NCBI GenBank assembly: GCA_035492535.1
Contig: DATJJM010000411.1
Coordinates: forward strand, 1-13,735
DNA: 13,735 bases
Source of the DNA: JAMXLO01 sp035492535
GTDB lineage: Bacteria > Pseudomonadota > Alphaproteobacteria > Acetobacterales > Acetobacteraceae
Reading direction: 5' to 3'
Shown here piece after piece: positions 1-7,298 of the stretch (the stretch's first letter is position 1; every line of letters starts with the position of its first letter). The notes under the pieces are model-generated. The model was not told the DNA's origin and made no database searches. It was given only the letters and a program-made list of their open reading frames with translations. A program made the translations under genes and the position numbers.

Positions 1-71
1 GGGCGCACCTCATCTGTCCCTACTCCAACGCGACGCGCAACAACGTGCCTGTGCGGCTGGTGATTGTCTGA
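1..71 (+). CDS. ohr: Ohr/OsmC-family organic hydroperoxide resistance protein, C-terminal fragment
   Basis: Only the last 22 codons are inside the window; the reading frame starts at base 3 and ends with TGA at 69-71. The visible tail contains CPYSNATR, the hallmark around the second catalytic cysteine of Ohr peroxidases, followed by a short beta strand ending in LVIV, as in Ohr C-termini. Ohr proteins are cytoplasmic thiol peroxidases that reduce organic and lipid hydroperoxides, with two cysteines cycling through a disulfide. The first cysteine and the start lie outside the window. The motif fits Ohr better than the OsmC branch, but only a short stretch can be compared. No OhrR regulator gene is visible on this side. 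Confidence 0.8.
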   Translation, partial: AHLICPYSNATRNNVPVRLVIV

Positions 72-348
72 TTCCGGCACGATCCCGGTCTGGGGCCGCC
101 TTGTCGGCGTAAAGCGGCGTTAAATGCTGTAAAGCACGGCCACCGGCTGTCCGGAGGGCGATTCGACTTTAGCGCCGGCCGCCGAGGCTTTCAGGGCAGG
201 CAGTTGCGGCACCCGTAACGGATTGGCCGCCCATCAGAACTCTTCAGCAATTCCCCAAGGAAACGCCATCGCAGATCAGGTTACTACAAGGCGCCGGGTC
301 AGGCTGTGAGGCTCGGCGATGGCCGCCTTGTGGGAGGCTTAGGTCAAA
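72..348. other. Intergenic region between the ohr fragment and the STAND regulator
   Basis: No credible gene is seen here. The region holds the three GTWAA boxes at 110-136 (listed separately) and a weak 8-bp inverted repeat, GCCATCGC at 265-272 with GCGATGGC at 316-323. A GGGAGG at 332-337 and an AGG at 341-343 lie just before the ATG at 349 and probably serve the downstream gene. I could not find a convincing sigma-70 promoter or a rho-independent terminator for ohr. Confidence 0.6.
110..136 (+). promoter_or_regulatory. Three tandem GTWAA boxes at 10-bp spacing, candidate operator
   Basis: GTAAAGC at 110-116, GTTAAAT at 120-126 and GTAAAGC at 130-136 start exactly 10 bp apart, so they sit on one face of the helix. 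Tandem sites about 10-11 bp apart are the usual binding arrangement for OmpR/PhoB-type winged-helix proteins, and the next gene encodes an N-terminal winged helix of this fold. An autoregulatory operator is therefore a reasonable inference. The copies are short and could have arisen by chance. Confidence 0.35.
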
Positions 349-3204
349 ATGACAGGCTCGTCCGCAAAGGAGAGTGAATCGGTTCTGGGGTTCGGGCCGT
401 TCCGGCTGATCCCGGCACGAGGGCTGCTGCTGGAGGGCGACAAGCCCTGTCGGCTCGGCAGCAGGGCGCTCCTGCTGCTGACCGAACTGGTGGAACGGGC
501 TGGCGAGACAGTCAGCAAGCAGGACCTGCTTGCGCGCGCCTGGCCCGACACATTTGTCGACGACGCCAATCTGCGGGTCCATGTCGCCGCACTCCGCAAG
601 GTCCTGGGCGACGGTCATGCGGGTACTCGTTACATCATGAATGTGATGGGCCGCGGCTACTGCTTCGTGGCTCCTGTGACCCGCTCGGACGGCGATACTC
701 AGCCGGTACCCGCGAATCGAACAGGCTCGCACGGCCGCAGCAACCTGCCCGCGCCGCTGTCCCGCGTGCTCGGGAGGGCCGAGACCATCGATTCCGTCAC
801 CGTGCAGGTGCCGATGCGCCGGTGCGTCAGCATCGTTGGGCCCGGCGGCATCGGCAAGACGACCTTCGCGGTTGCCGTCGGGGAGCGCCTGGTACCGGTC
901 TACGACGGTGGCGTCTGGTTCATCGACATGGCCTCGGTCGCAGAGCGTCACCAGATCCCGTTCGCCATGGCGTCTGTGCTGGGAGTGTCCATTGCGTCGA
1001 GCAATCCAATCCCCAGCCTGGTGAATTTCCTCCGCGACAAGCACCTGCTGCTGCTGGTGGACAACTGCGAACATCTGGTCGATTCGGTCGCACCGCTGGT
1101 GGAGACCATCCTGCGCCAGGCGCCGAATGTGCATATCCTTGCCACCAGCCGAGAGGCCCTGCGGGCCGAAGGTGAGTGGGTCTATCGGCTGAAACCGATG
1201 GCGACGCCGCCGCTTGCCGACGCACTGACGGCGGCCGAGGCGTTGCATTTCGACGCCGTGCAATTGTTTGTCGAGCGGGCGTCCGCCAGCCTGGATGGCT
1301 ATCGGCTGACCGATGCGGACGCGCCGGCCGCGGCGGAAATCTGCCGAAGGCTGGACGGGTTGCCTCTCGCCATCGAGCTGATCGCAGCCCGGATCGACCT
1401 GTTCGGCGTGCGTGGCCTTGCCACCATGCTGAATGACCATTTCCTGCTGGTATCCGAAGGCCAGCGGACCGCGCTGCCACGCCAGCAGAACCTGCTCGGC
1501 GCGCTCGACTGGAGCTACCGGCTGCTGTCATCGGTCGAGCAGACGATCCTGTGCCGGCTTGCGGTGTTCCATGGGGACTTCACGCTGGACGCCGCGGTTG
1601 CGGTCGCGACCGGCAGCGGCGTGAGCCAGGAACAGGTGTATTCCGGGATCCTGACGCTCTCCAGCAAGTCGCTGATCACCACCGATGTGACCGGTGCATC
1701 GCAGGAGCATCATCATCGGCTGCTGCATGTGACGCGGGCCTTCGTCGCGCAGAAACTGGCGCAGTCTGGCGAACGCAACCGTATCGTTCGCCGGCATGCG
1801 GAGTACTTGTGCCAACTGTTCGCGCAGGCGGAGGCCGAGTGGGAGAAGACCGATCGGCGCGTCTGGCTGGCCACCTATGCGCGCACGATCGACGACGTGC
1901 GGACCGCGCTCGACTGGGCATTCTCGCCGGAGGGCGACGCTGCCATCGGGGTGGCCCTGACGGCGTGTGCCATTCCCATCGGCTTTCAGCTTTCACTGAT
2001 CGAAGAGGTCAAGGCGTGGCTGGAGCGCGCCTTGTTGCACGCACCCCTGCTTGCCGTCCCTCAGACGCTGGCCGAAATGCGCTTGAACGTCGCACTTGGG
2101 CGGCTGGCCCATAACATGGGCCTGCCACAGCCGGGACAGACCACGGGGTTCGACCGTGCCATCGAACTTTCGCAGCAGCTTGGCCAACCGGTGCATCGGA
2201 CCGAGCCGCTGATCGCGCTGGCGGCGCTCCACCTGACGGCCGGGAAGTACAGTGGTGGCATTGCACTGGCACGTGAGGCGCATGCGATTGCCGAGGCGTC
2301 GGGCGATGCGAAGGCGATCCTGGCGGTGGACCGCATCGCGGCGCAGGTGCACCATTTCAACGGCGACCACGCGGTTGCGCATCAGCTTGCGATGGCTGTG
2401 CTCGACTATCCCGTGGCGCAGATCCCGCTTGCCTATAATACCATGCCGGTCGATCGACAGGTATCGATGCGCGTCGTGCTGGCCCGCATTGCGTGGCTGC
2501 GCGGCTGTCCACAGCAGGCGAAGACCCTTGTCAGGGAGAGCATCGAGCACGCTATGCGCGACAGCGCCTTCTCGCTTTGCCAGGCGCTGGCGGTCGCCGC
2601 GATCCCGATTGCCCTGTGGACCGGCGACGATGCCGGCGCGGCGGAGATGGCTGCAAGGCTCGATGAACAGGCCAACAGGGTCTCGCTGGCGTTCTGGCGG
2701 AGCTGGGCCACGGCCTATCGCGCGCTGCTCCAGGTGCGCGCCGGCATGGATCGGGAGCCACCGAAACTGTCGGGTTCGCTGCAGCTTGAGACTTTCGCGA
2801 CGTTCTCAGCCGACTTGCTGGAACCGGTGACACTGCAGCGGGCGGAGAATGGCGAGGCGGGCTGGTGCCGCCCCGAACTGCTCCGCGCGCAGGGCGAGTG
2901 GCTGCTGGCCCAGGGCGCGCCGGGTGCCGCCAAGGCGGCAGAGGGGCTGTTCAACAACGCCCTCGATCTGGCCCGCCAGCAAGGCGCGCGGGCGTGGGAG
3001 CTGCGTGCCGCAATCAGCCTGACCCGGCTTTGGCAACGTGGCGGACGTGTCGGGCAAGCCGCTGGCCTGCTTGCCAGTGTGTTGCAACAGTTCACTGACA
3101 GATCTGCGACCATAGACATGCGGGAAGCGCAGGAATTGCTGGCACAGATAACACCGGCCGATGCCAGGCTGCCGCCGGCAACCCGGTGGCGGCAAACCAT
3201 CTGA
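349..3204 (+). CDS. STAND-type transcriptional regulator: OmpR-like winged helix, NB-ARC ATPase, TPR-like tail
   Basis: A 951-residue cytoplasmic regulator. Residues about 14-110 form a Trans_reg_C winged helix, with recognition-helix region D71-D88 and wing motif GRGYCFVAPV at 101-110. An NB-ARC-like ATPase follows: P-loop GPGGIGKTT at 164-172 (K170), Walker B LLLLVDN ending at D238-N239, sensor-like ATSRE at 265-269 and GLPLAIEL at 337-344. From about residue 520 onward the protein is helical and TPR-like with many A-x-x-A-L repeats, probably the signal-sensing part. STAND regulators switch between ADP-bound inactive and ATP-bound oligomeric states when a ligand or protein binds the repeats. 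GGGAGG 11 nt upstream and AGG 5 nt upstream support the ATG. The gene lies 90 bp before a same-strand catabolic cluster, so it may control it; that is inference. Its effector cannot be predicted. Confidence 0.88.
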   Translation: MTGSSAKESESVLGFGPFRLIPARGLLLEGDKPCRLGSRALLLLTELVERAGETVSKQDLLARAWPDTFVDDANLRVHVAALRKVLGDGHAGTRYIMNVMGRGYCFVAPVTRSDGDTQPVPANRTGSHGRSNLPAPLSRVLGRAETIDSVTVQVPMRRCVSIVGPGGIGKTTFAVAVGERLVPVYDGGVWFIDMASVAERHQIPFAMASVLGVSIASSNPIPSLVNFLRDKHLLLLVDNCEHLVDSVAPLVETILRQAPNVHILATSREALRAEGEWVYRLKPMATPPLADALTAAEALHFDAVQLFVERASASLDGYRLTDADAPAAAEICRRLDGLPLAIELIAARIDLFGVRGLATMLNDHFLLVSEGQRTALPRQQNLLGALDWSYRLLSSVEQTILCRLAVFHGDFTLDAAVAVATGSGVSQEQVYSGILTLSSKSLITTDVTGASQEHHHRLLHVTRAFVAQKLAQSGERNRIVRRHAEYLCQLFAQAEAEWEKTDRRVWLATYARTIDDVRTALDWAFSPEGDAAIGVALTACAIPIGFQLSLIEEVKAWLERALLHAPLLAVPQTLAEMRLNVALGRLAHNMGLPQPGQTTGFDRAIELSQQLGQPVHRTEPLIALAALHLTAGKYSGGIALAREAHAIAEASGDAKAILAVDRIAAQVHHFNGDHAVAHQLAMAVLDYPVAQIPLAYNTMPVDRQVSMRVVLARIAWLRGCPQQAKTLVRESIEHAMRDSAFSLCQALAVAAIPIALWTGDDAGAAEMAARLDEQANRVSLAFWRSWATAYRALLQVRAGMDREPPKLSGSLQLETFATFSADLLEPVTLQRAENGEAGWCRPELLRAQGEWLLAQGAPGAAKAAEGLFNNALDLARQQGARAWELRAAISLTRLWQRGGRVGQAAGLLASVLQQFTDRSATIDMREAQELLAQITPADARLPPATRWRQTI

Positions 3205-3254
3205 CGGATCTGGCAGCCACTCGATCTCTGGCGCAACTGGCACGCGTCCACCCC

Positions 3255-3292
3255 GCGCGCTAGCCTTTGCCCCTTCAAGGGGGCAGGCGCGC
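3255..3292 (+). promoter_or_regulatory. Two-part hairpin covering the ribosome-binding region of the aldo/keto reductase gene
   Basis: An inner stem TGCCCC (3268-3273) / GGGGCA (3280-3285) has a 6-nt loop. It is framed by an outer stem GCGCGC (3255-3260) / GCGCGC (3287-3292), with a 7-nt bulge on one side and 1 nt on the other. The right arms contain the only purine-rich stretch (AGGGGG, 3278-3283) before the ATG at 3295. It could end transcripts of the upstream regulator or hide the ribosome-binding site of the reductase. No T-tract follows, so it is not a classical terminator. Confidence 0.35.
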
Positions 3293-3294
3293 AC

Positions 3295-4254
3295 ATGGAA
3301 TACACCACGCTCGGGCGGACGGAACTCAAGGTCAGCGTTGCGGGCCTCGGCTGCGGCGGCTTCAGCCGGCTCGGCCTCAGCACCGGCGGCACCGAGGCGA
3401 GCGCCATCGCCATCATCCATGCCGCCATCGACCATGGTGTGAACCTGCTGGACACCGCCGCGCCCTATGGCACCGAGGACGTGGTCGGCAAGGCCATCAG
3501 GACCGTGCCGCGCGACAAGGTGGTGATCGCCACCAAGTCCTCGGTGTTCCGCGACGGCGAACGCTGGGCACCAGAGCGCGTGGTGGCCAGCCTCGACAAC
3601 TCGCTGCGCGAGCTCGGCATCGACTGCATCGACGTGTTCCAGCTCCATGCCGTGCCGCCGTCGGGCTACGACTACGTGCGCGACGTCATCGCGCCGGTAC
3701 TGCTGAAGGAGAAGGAGCGGGGCAAATTCCGCTTCCTTGGCATCACCGAGACATCGCCGAACGATCTGGAACACCGGATGCTGCTGCGCGCGGTCCCCGA
3801 CGGGCTGTGGGACACGGCGATGGTCGCGTTCCACATGTTGAACCAGAACACCCGCGAGGCGGTCTTCCCCGCCACGCTGCAGCACCGGGTCGGCACGCTG
3901 CTGATGTTCGCCGTGCGCAGCATCTTCGCCCGCCGCGAGCGCGTCGCTGAGGCGATGCAGGACCTCGCCGCCGCGGGCAAGGTGCCGCAATCGCTCGCCG
4001 ACGAACGTGATCCACTCGGCTTCCTGATCCATCCCGGCGGTGCGCTCAGCCTGACCGACGCGGCCTACCGCTACGTTCGGCATGAGCCTGGGGTCGATGT
4101 CGTACTGTTTGGCACGGGCGACCAGGAGCATCTCCGCTCCAACATTGCGTCGATCCTGCGCCCGCCGCTGCCGCAGGCCGATCGTGACAGGCTGAAGCAG
4201 TTGTTCGGCCATCTGCGCGGTGTCGGCCTTGTCGCGCCACCGCGCGCAAGGTGA
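3295..4254 (+). CDS. Aldo/keto reductase family oxidoreductase
   Basis: A 319-residue NADPH-type aldo/keto reductase, a normal length for the family. It begins with the usual short beta hairpin (YTTLGRTELKVS). The catalytic tetrad is visible: D53 and Y58 in LLDTAAPYG, K81 in VVIATKS and H118 in DVFQLHA. A C-terminal GTGDQEHLRSNI (around 280-291) matches the cofactor-phosphate-binding tail region of AKRs. The fold is a cytoplasmic TIM barrel that interconverts carbonyls and alcohols or oxidises sugars to lactones. Its stop overlaps the GTG start of the next gene by four bases, so the two are probably translationally coupled. With a sugar-acid dehydratase-like enzyme two genes downstream, a sugar dehydrogenase role is plausible but unproven. 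A hairpin lies over its ribosome-binding region. Confidence 0.9.
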   Translation: MEYTTLGRTELKVSVAGLGCGGFSRLGLSTGGTEASAIAIIHAAIDHGVNLLDTAAPYGTEDVVGKAIRTVPRDKVVIATKSSVFRDGERWAPERVVASLDNSLRELGIDCIDVFQLHAVPPSGYDYVRDVIAPVLLKEKERGKFRFLGITETSPNDLEHRMLLRAVPDGLWDTAMVAFHMLNQNTREAVFPATLQHRVGTLLMFAVRSIFARRERVAEAMQDLAAAGKVPQSLADERDPLGFLIHPGGALSLTDAAYRYVRHEPGVDVVLFGTGDQEHLRSNIASILRPPLPQADRDRLKQLFGHLRGVGLVAPPRAR

Positions 4255-5003
4255 CCGTGGTGCGATGCCTTGCCGCTGGTCTGACTGCTTGTGTGCTGAT
4301 GTCCGTTACGGCACAGGCTCAGGATCAAGATCGTTTGGCTGCACAACTCGATCGGCCCGTTGCCACGAAGACGGTGCCGGCGAAGTCGGACGACGATCCG
4401 AACGGTCAGATCCAGTGTACCTACTACCACGACTTCATGCTGCGTGAGACCGCTACCGATACGCCCGATCCGAATGACGCGACGCTGATCCCCATCACAG
4501 CCGGCGCGCCACGACCCGGCTGTGACGCAGTCCAGCACGACAAACAGCTTATCCTGAAGACCGAGGGCTACAGCTACATCGGTCGCAAGGAACGGTTCCT
4601 GTTGTTCAGCGACACGGATCCAAATGGCGCTGTGCCGTTCATGGTGTTGGATGCGGATAGCGGCAAGGCGATCTTCGACGACGGCACGCCGCCCGATCAT
4701 GGCATGCAGGTCGTTGCGCTAGACCATGGTACGCTGCACCTGGGTTATACGCGCGCCTTCAACGCGCCGTGCTCGCTGCTGAAAGATCCGGTGGGCTGCT
4801 GGTCCAGGCTGGTTGCTGACGGAAGGGTTCCACGTGGCGCGGCGCAGCCTCCGCGGGATCTGTGCGCGGCCTCCTACAAGGAGGAGAACGCGCCTGCGGA
4901 CGATCCCAGTATCGTCAGTTACGCCGTAGATACAACGATAGATGCGACTGGCCAGGTGCATGTCGTTCCGCACGGCGCCATCGGCTGCGCGCCCGTGCCA
5001 TAA
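4251..5003 (+). CDS. Exported six-cysteine protein of unknown function
   Basis: I do not recognise this 250-residue protein. It starts with GTG at 4251, overlapping the stop of the preceding reductase (GTGA), and has no good ribosome-binding site of its own, so coupled translation is likely. Residues 1-23 look like a Sec signal peptide with R5, a hydrophobic core and an A-Q-A cleavage site before Q24. An internal LTAC (11-14) resembles a lipobox but sits too near the start to be convincing. The mature part has six cysteines (56, 91, 174, 183, 205, 246), suggesting three periplasmic disulfides. It also has a central beta-rich segment around 105-145 with DTDPNG and DADSGKAIFDDG. No catalytic motif, transmembrane helix or repeat is apparent. 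Context links it to sugar-acid metabolism or to the downstream binding protein. The gene is real (signal peptide, tight packing); its function is open. Confidence 0.75.
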   Translation: MTVVRCLAAGLTACVLMSVTAQAQDQDRLAAQLDRPVATKTVPAKSDDDPNGQIQCTYYHDFMLRETATDTPDPNDATLIPITAGAPRPGCDAVQHDKQLILKTEGYSYIGRKERFLLFSDTDPNGAVPFMVLDADSGKAIFDDGTPPDHGMQVVALDHGTLHLGYTRAFNAPCSLLKDPVGCWSRLVADGRVPRGAAQPPRDLCAASYKEENAPADDPSIVSYAVDTTIDATGQVHVVPHGAIGCAPVP

Positions 5004-5008
5004 CAACC

Positions 5009-5014
5009 GGAGGA
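5009..5014 (+). promoter_or_regulatory. Ribosome-binding site fixing the start of the enolase-superfamily gene
   Basis: GGAGGA lies 6 nt before the ATG at 5021. The frame is open further upstream, into the exported-protein gene, but this strong site and the family-typical N-terminus MKIVRIDD select 5021. Confidence 0.8.
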
Positions 5015-5020
5015 AGCCTC

Positions 5021-6199
5021 ATGAAGATAGTCCGTATCGACGACATGCACTGCGACGCCGGCTGGCGCACGTTCTCGTTCCTCAAGATCACCACGGATGA
5101 TGGCATCACCGGCTGGTCCGAATACACCGAGGCTGATGGCAGCCGCGGCCTCACTGCTGTCATCCGCGGCCTCGCCGAGCCGCTGATCGGCCAGGATCCG
5201 CGCCCCGTGCAGCAGATCGCGTCCACCCTCTGGGTGCGACAGGTGCAGGCGCCCGGCGGGGTCAACTCGCGGGCGATCGCCGCGATCGAGAACGCGCTGC
5301 TCGACATCAAGGGCAAGGCGCTCGGCGTGCCGGTCTACGAGCTGTTCGGCGGCCCGGTGCGCGAACGCATCCCGGTCTACTGGTCGCATTGCGGCTCCTA
5401 TCGCGTACGCAACCACGAACTCGTCGGCGTGCCGCCGCTGCGCACCTACGACGACATCGCCGCCCTTGGCGCCGAGGTGAAGCGCCGCGGCTTCAAGGCA
5501 CTCAAGACCAACATCCTGCCGTTCGACGGTCAGAAGCTGACCAACTTCGGCCCGGGTTTCGGCCGTTCGCCCGGCTATCCCGAGCTGAACTGCGACCGCA
5601 AGACGCTGCAGGCGGTGCACGATCTGCTGAGCGCGTTCCGCCAGGGGGCCGGCCCCGACATGGGCCTGCATCTCGACGTGAACTATCATTTCAAGACGGA
5701 AGGCTACCTGCAGATCGCCAAGGCCGTCGCGCCGTTCGACATGACCTGGCTGGAGATCGACACCTGGGATCCGCAGGCGCTGGCGCTGATCCGCCGCTCC
5801 GCACCATGCCCGATCGCATCGCTCGAATCAGTGTGCGGGCGGCGTGCGTTCCGGCCGTTCCTGGACAACTACTCGTGCGATGTGGCGATCATCGACGTGA
5901 TCTGGAACGGCTTCCTGGAATCGATCAAGATCGCCGCGATGGCTGAAGCCTATGAAGTGAACTGCGCCCCGCACAACTATTACGGGCATCTCTGCTCGGC
6001 GATCAGTGCGCATTTCTGCGCGGTTGTACCCAACTTCAGGGTGATGGAAATCGACATCGACAGTGTCGCCTGGCGTGACGAACTGTTCCATAACCCACCC
6101 GCAATCGAGAACGGCGAACTGATCATCCCGAAGGGCCCAGGCTGGGGTGTCGAGGTGAACGAAGCTGCTGTTCGCGCCCACCCACCTCGGAGTCACTAA
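5021..6199 (+). CDS. Mandelate racemase/muconate lactonizing enzyme family protein (enolase superfamily), probable sugar-acid dehydratase
   Basis: A 392-residue enolase-superfamily enzyme: N-terminal capping domain about 1-120, then a modified TIM barrel. The three Mg2+ ligands can be placed as D219 (LHLDVNYH), E245 (WLEID) and E269 (SLESVCG). A lysine in a K-x-N motif (K162-T-N164) ends the second barrel strand, and a D292/H318 dyad (IIDV; CAPHNYYGH) is placed as in the mandelate racemase subgroup. Members of this subgroup abstract a proton next to a carboxylate, and many dehydrate aldonic acids to 2-keto-3-deoxy acids. K-x-N and the PH-x3-G motif recall galactonate-dehydratase-like enzymes, but the third-strand DVN lacks the histidine I expect there, so the substrate is left open. 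It lies 17 nt after the exported-protein gene; its TAA overlaps the next ATG by one base. Confidence 0.88.
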   Translation: MKIVRIDDMHCDAGWRTFSFLKITTDDGITGWSEYTEADGSRGLTAVIRGLAEPLIGQDPRPVQQIASTLWVRQVQAPGGVNSRAIAAIENALLDIKGKALGVPVYELFGGPVRERIPVYWSHCGSYRVRNHELVGVPPLRTYDDIAALGAEVKRRGFKALKTNILPFDGQKLTNFGPGFGRSPGYPELNCDRKTLQAVHDLLSAFRQGAGPDMGLHLDVNYHFKTEGYLQIAKAVAPFDMTWLEIDTWDPQALALIRRSAPCPIASLESVCGRRAFRPFLDNYSCDVAIIDVIWNGFLESIKIAAMAEAYEVNCAPHNYYGHLCSAISAHFCAVVPNFRVMEIDIDSVAWRDELFHNPPAIENGELIIPKGPGWGVEVNEAAVRAHPPRSH

Positions 6200-7182
6200 T
6201 GCCCACACGCTTTGACATTCTTGGTATCGGCAACGCTATCGTGGACGTGGTCACGCAGGTGGACGACTCGTTCCTGTCGCGCCACGACATGCGCAAGGGC
6301 TCGATGACGCTGATCGACTCCGACGCCGCCGATACTTTGTATGCCGCGATGCCTCCCGGCCAGGAAAGCAGCGGCGGGTCTGCCGCGAATACCTGCGCCG
6401 TCGCGGCGGCGATGGGGGCGCGGGTCGCCTATCTCGGCAAGGTTGCCAATGACCAGCTGGGCACCGTGTTCCGCCATGACATGACCGCCATTGGCGTGCA
6501 CTTCCCCTCGACTCCGCTCTACGGCGGTGCCTCCACTGCGCGCTGCCTGATCGTGGTCACACCGGACGGCCAGCGCACCATGCACACCTATCTCGGCGCC
6601 TGCGTCGCGTTCGACGAACCTGACGTGGCGGACGCGCTCGTCGCCGACGCCGCCGTCACTTATCTGGAGGGCTACCTGTTCGATCCGCCTGCCGCGCAGC
6701 GTGCCTTCCGCCGCGCCGCCGCTGCTGCGCACGCCGCCGGTCGACAGGTCGCACTGTCGCTGTCCGATGCGTTCTGCGTCGATCGCCATCGCGCCGCGTT
6801 CCTTGAACTGGTGAAGCAGGATGTGGACATTCTGTTCGCCAACGAAGCCGAGGTGACCAGCCTCTACGAGGAAAATACCTTTGAGGCCGCCGCCGAACGA
6901 GCCCGCGCCGATGTCGCGCTCGCGGCACTGACCCGCAGCGAAGCCGGCAGCGTCATCTTGCGGGGCGTCGAGACTGTGGAGGTGGCTCCCCAACCCACGC
7001 GTGTTGTCGATACGACCGGCGCCGGTGACGCTTATGCGGCGGGATTCCTGGCCGGACTGACGGCGGGCAAGCCGCTTCCGGTGTGTGGGAAGCTTGCGTC
7101 GATCGCCGCGGCGGAGGTGATCAGCCACTACGGTGCACGCCCGCAGGCTGATTTGAAGAAGCTGGCGGCTGCTGCTGGCTAA
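6199..7182 (+). CDS. PfkB-family carbohydrate kinase, adenosine kinase-like
   Basis: A 327-residue ribokinase/PfkB-family kinase. It opens with the strand FDILGIGNAIVDVV. The first PfkB signature is at SGGSAANT (58-65). The second is DTTGAGDAYAAGF, with G274-A275-G276-D277 forming the anion hole and D277 as catalytic base. GQRTMHTYLGAC, GYLFDPP and SDAFCVDR in the middle are typical of the alphaproteobacterial proteins annotated as adenosine kinase, which would phosphorylate adenosine to AMP in the cytoplasm. Its place directly behind a sugar-acid dehydratase-like gene (TAATG overlap, GGAG 6 nt before the ATG) makes a role as 2-keto-3-deoxy-sugar-acid kinase possible, but the sequence looks more like the adenosine kinase clade. 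The family call is firm; the substrate is not. Confidence 0.88.
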   Translation: MPTRFDILGIGNAIVDVVTQVDDSFLSRHDMRKGSMTLIDSDAADTLYAAMPPGQESSGGSAANTCAVAAAMGARVAYLGKVANDQLGTVFRHDMTAIGVHFPSTPLYGGASTARCLIVVTPDGQRTMHTYLGACVAFDEPDVADALVADAAVTYLEGYLFDPPAAQRAFRRAAAAAHAAGRQVALSLSDAFCVDRHRAAFLELVKQDVDILFANEAEVTSLYEENTFEAAAERARADVALAALTRSEAGSVILRGVETVEVAPQPTRVVDTTGAGDAYAAGFLAGLTAGKPLPVCGKLASIAAAEVISHYGARPQADLKKLAAAAG

Positions 7183-7298
7183 GGCGACAGCATCCTATCT
7201 CGACGCCGCGCCGGTTTCGGCAAATACTCCGAGCGTGAGTGAAGGCACGCCTCATGTCGGGTTTGCCAAAAATCAACAACGCCCGGGAGGCATCGATC
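7183..7298. other. Spacer between the kinase and the binding-protein gene
   Basis: This 116-bp gap has no gene. GGGAGG at 7285-7290, 8 nt before the ATG at 7299, is the ribosome-binding site of the binding protein. An in-frame GTG at 7239 would add 20 residues in front of the signal peptide and has no comparable site. I see no clear terminator after the kinase and no convincing promoter, so read-through from the cluster is possible. Confidence 0.55.

Noticed and set aside
265..323. Inverted repeat GCCATCGC / GCGATGGC upstream of the regulator
   Set aside because: It is only 8 bp with a 43-bp loop in GC-rich DNA, which is expected by chance.
244..1440. 398-codon - strand frame opposite the regulator's winged helix and ATPase
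   Set aside because: The + strand carries intact P-loop, Walker B and winged-helix motifs; the antisense product is Gln/Arg/His-rich without domain structure.
2806..4212. 468-codon - strand frame across the end of the regulator and the reductase
   Set aside because: It is antisense to two genes with clear catalytic motifs, has no recognisable domain and crosses a real intergenic hairpin.
4281..4298. Lipobox-like LTAC in the exported protein, which would make it a lipoprotein
   Set aside because: The cysteine is residue 14, too close to the start for a normal lipoprotein signal peptide; the AQA site at 21-23 fits signal peptidase I better.
7239..7298. GTG start 20 codons upstream for the binding protein
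   Set aside because: It would put a charged stretch in front of a clean signal peptide and lacks the GGGAGG site that precedes the ATG at 7299.
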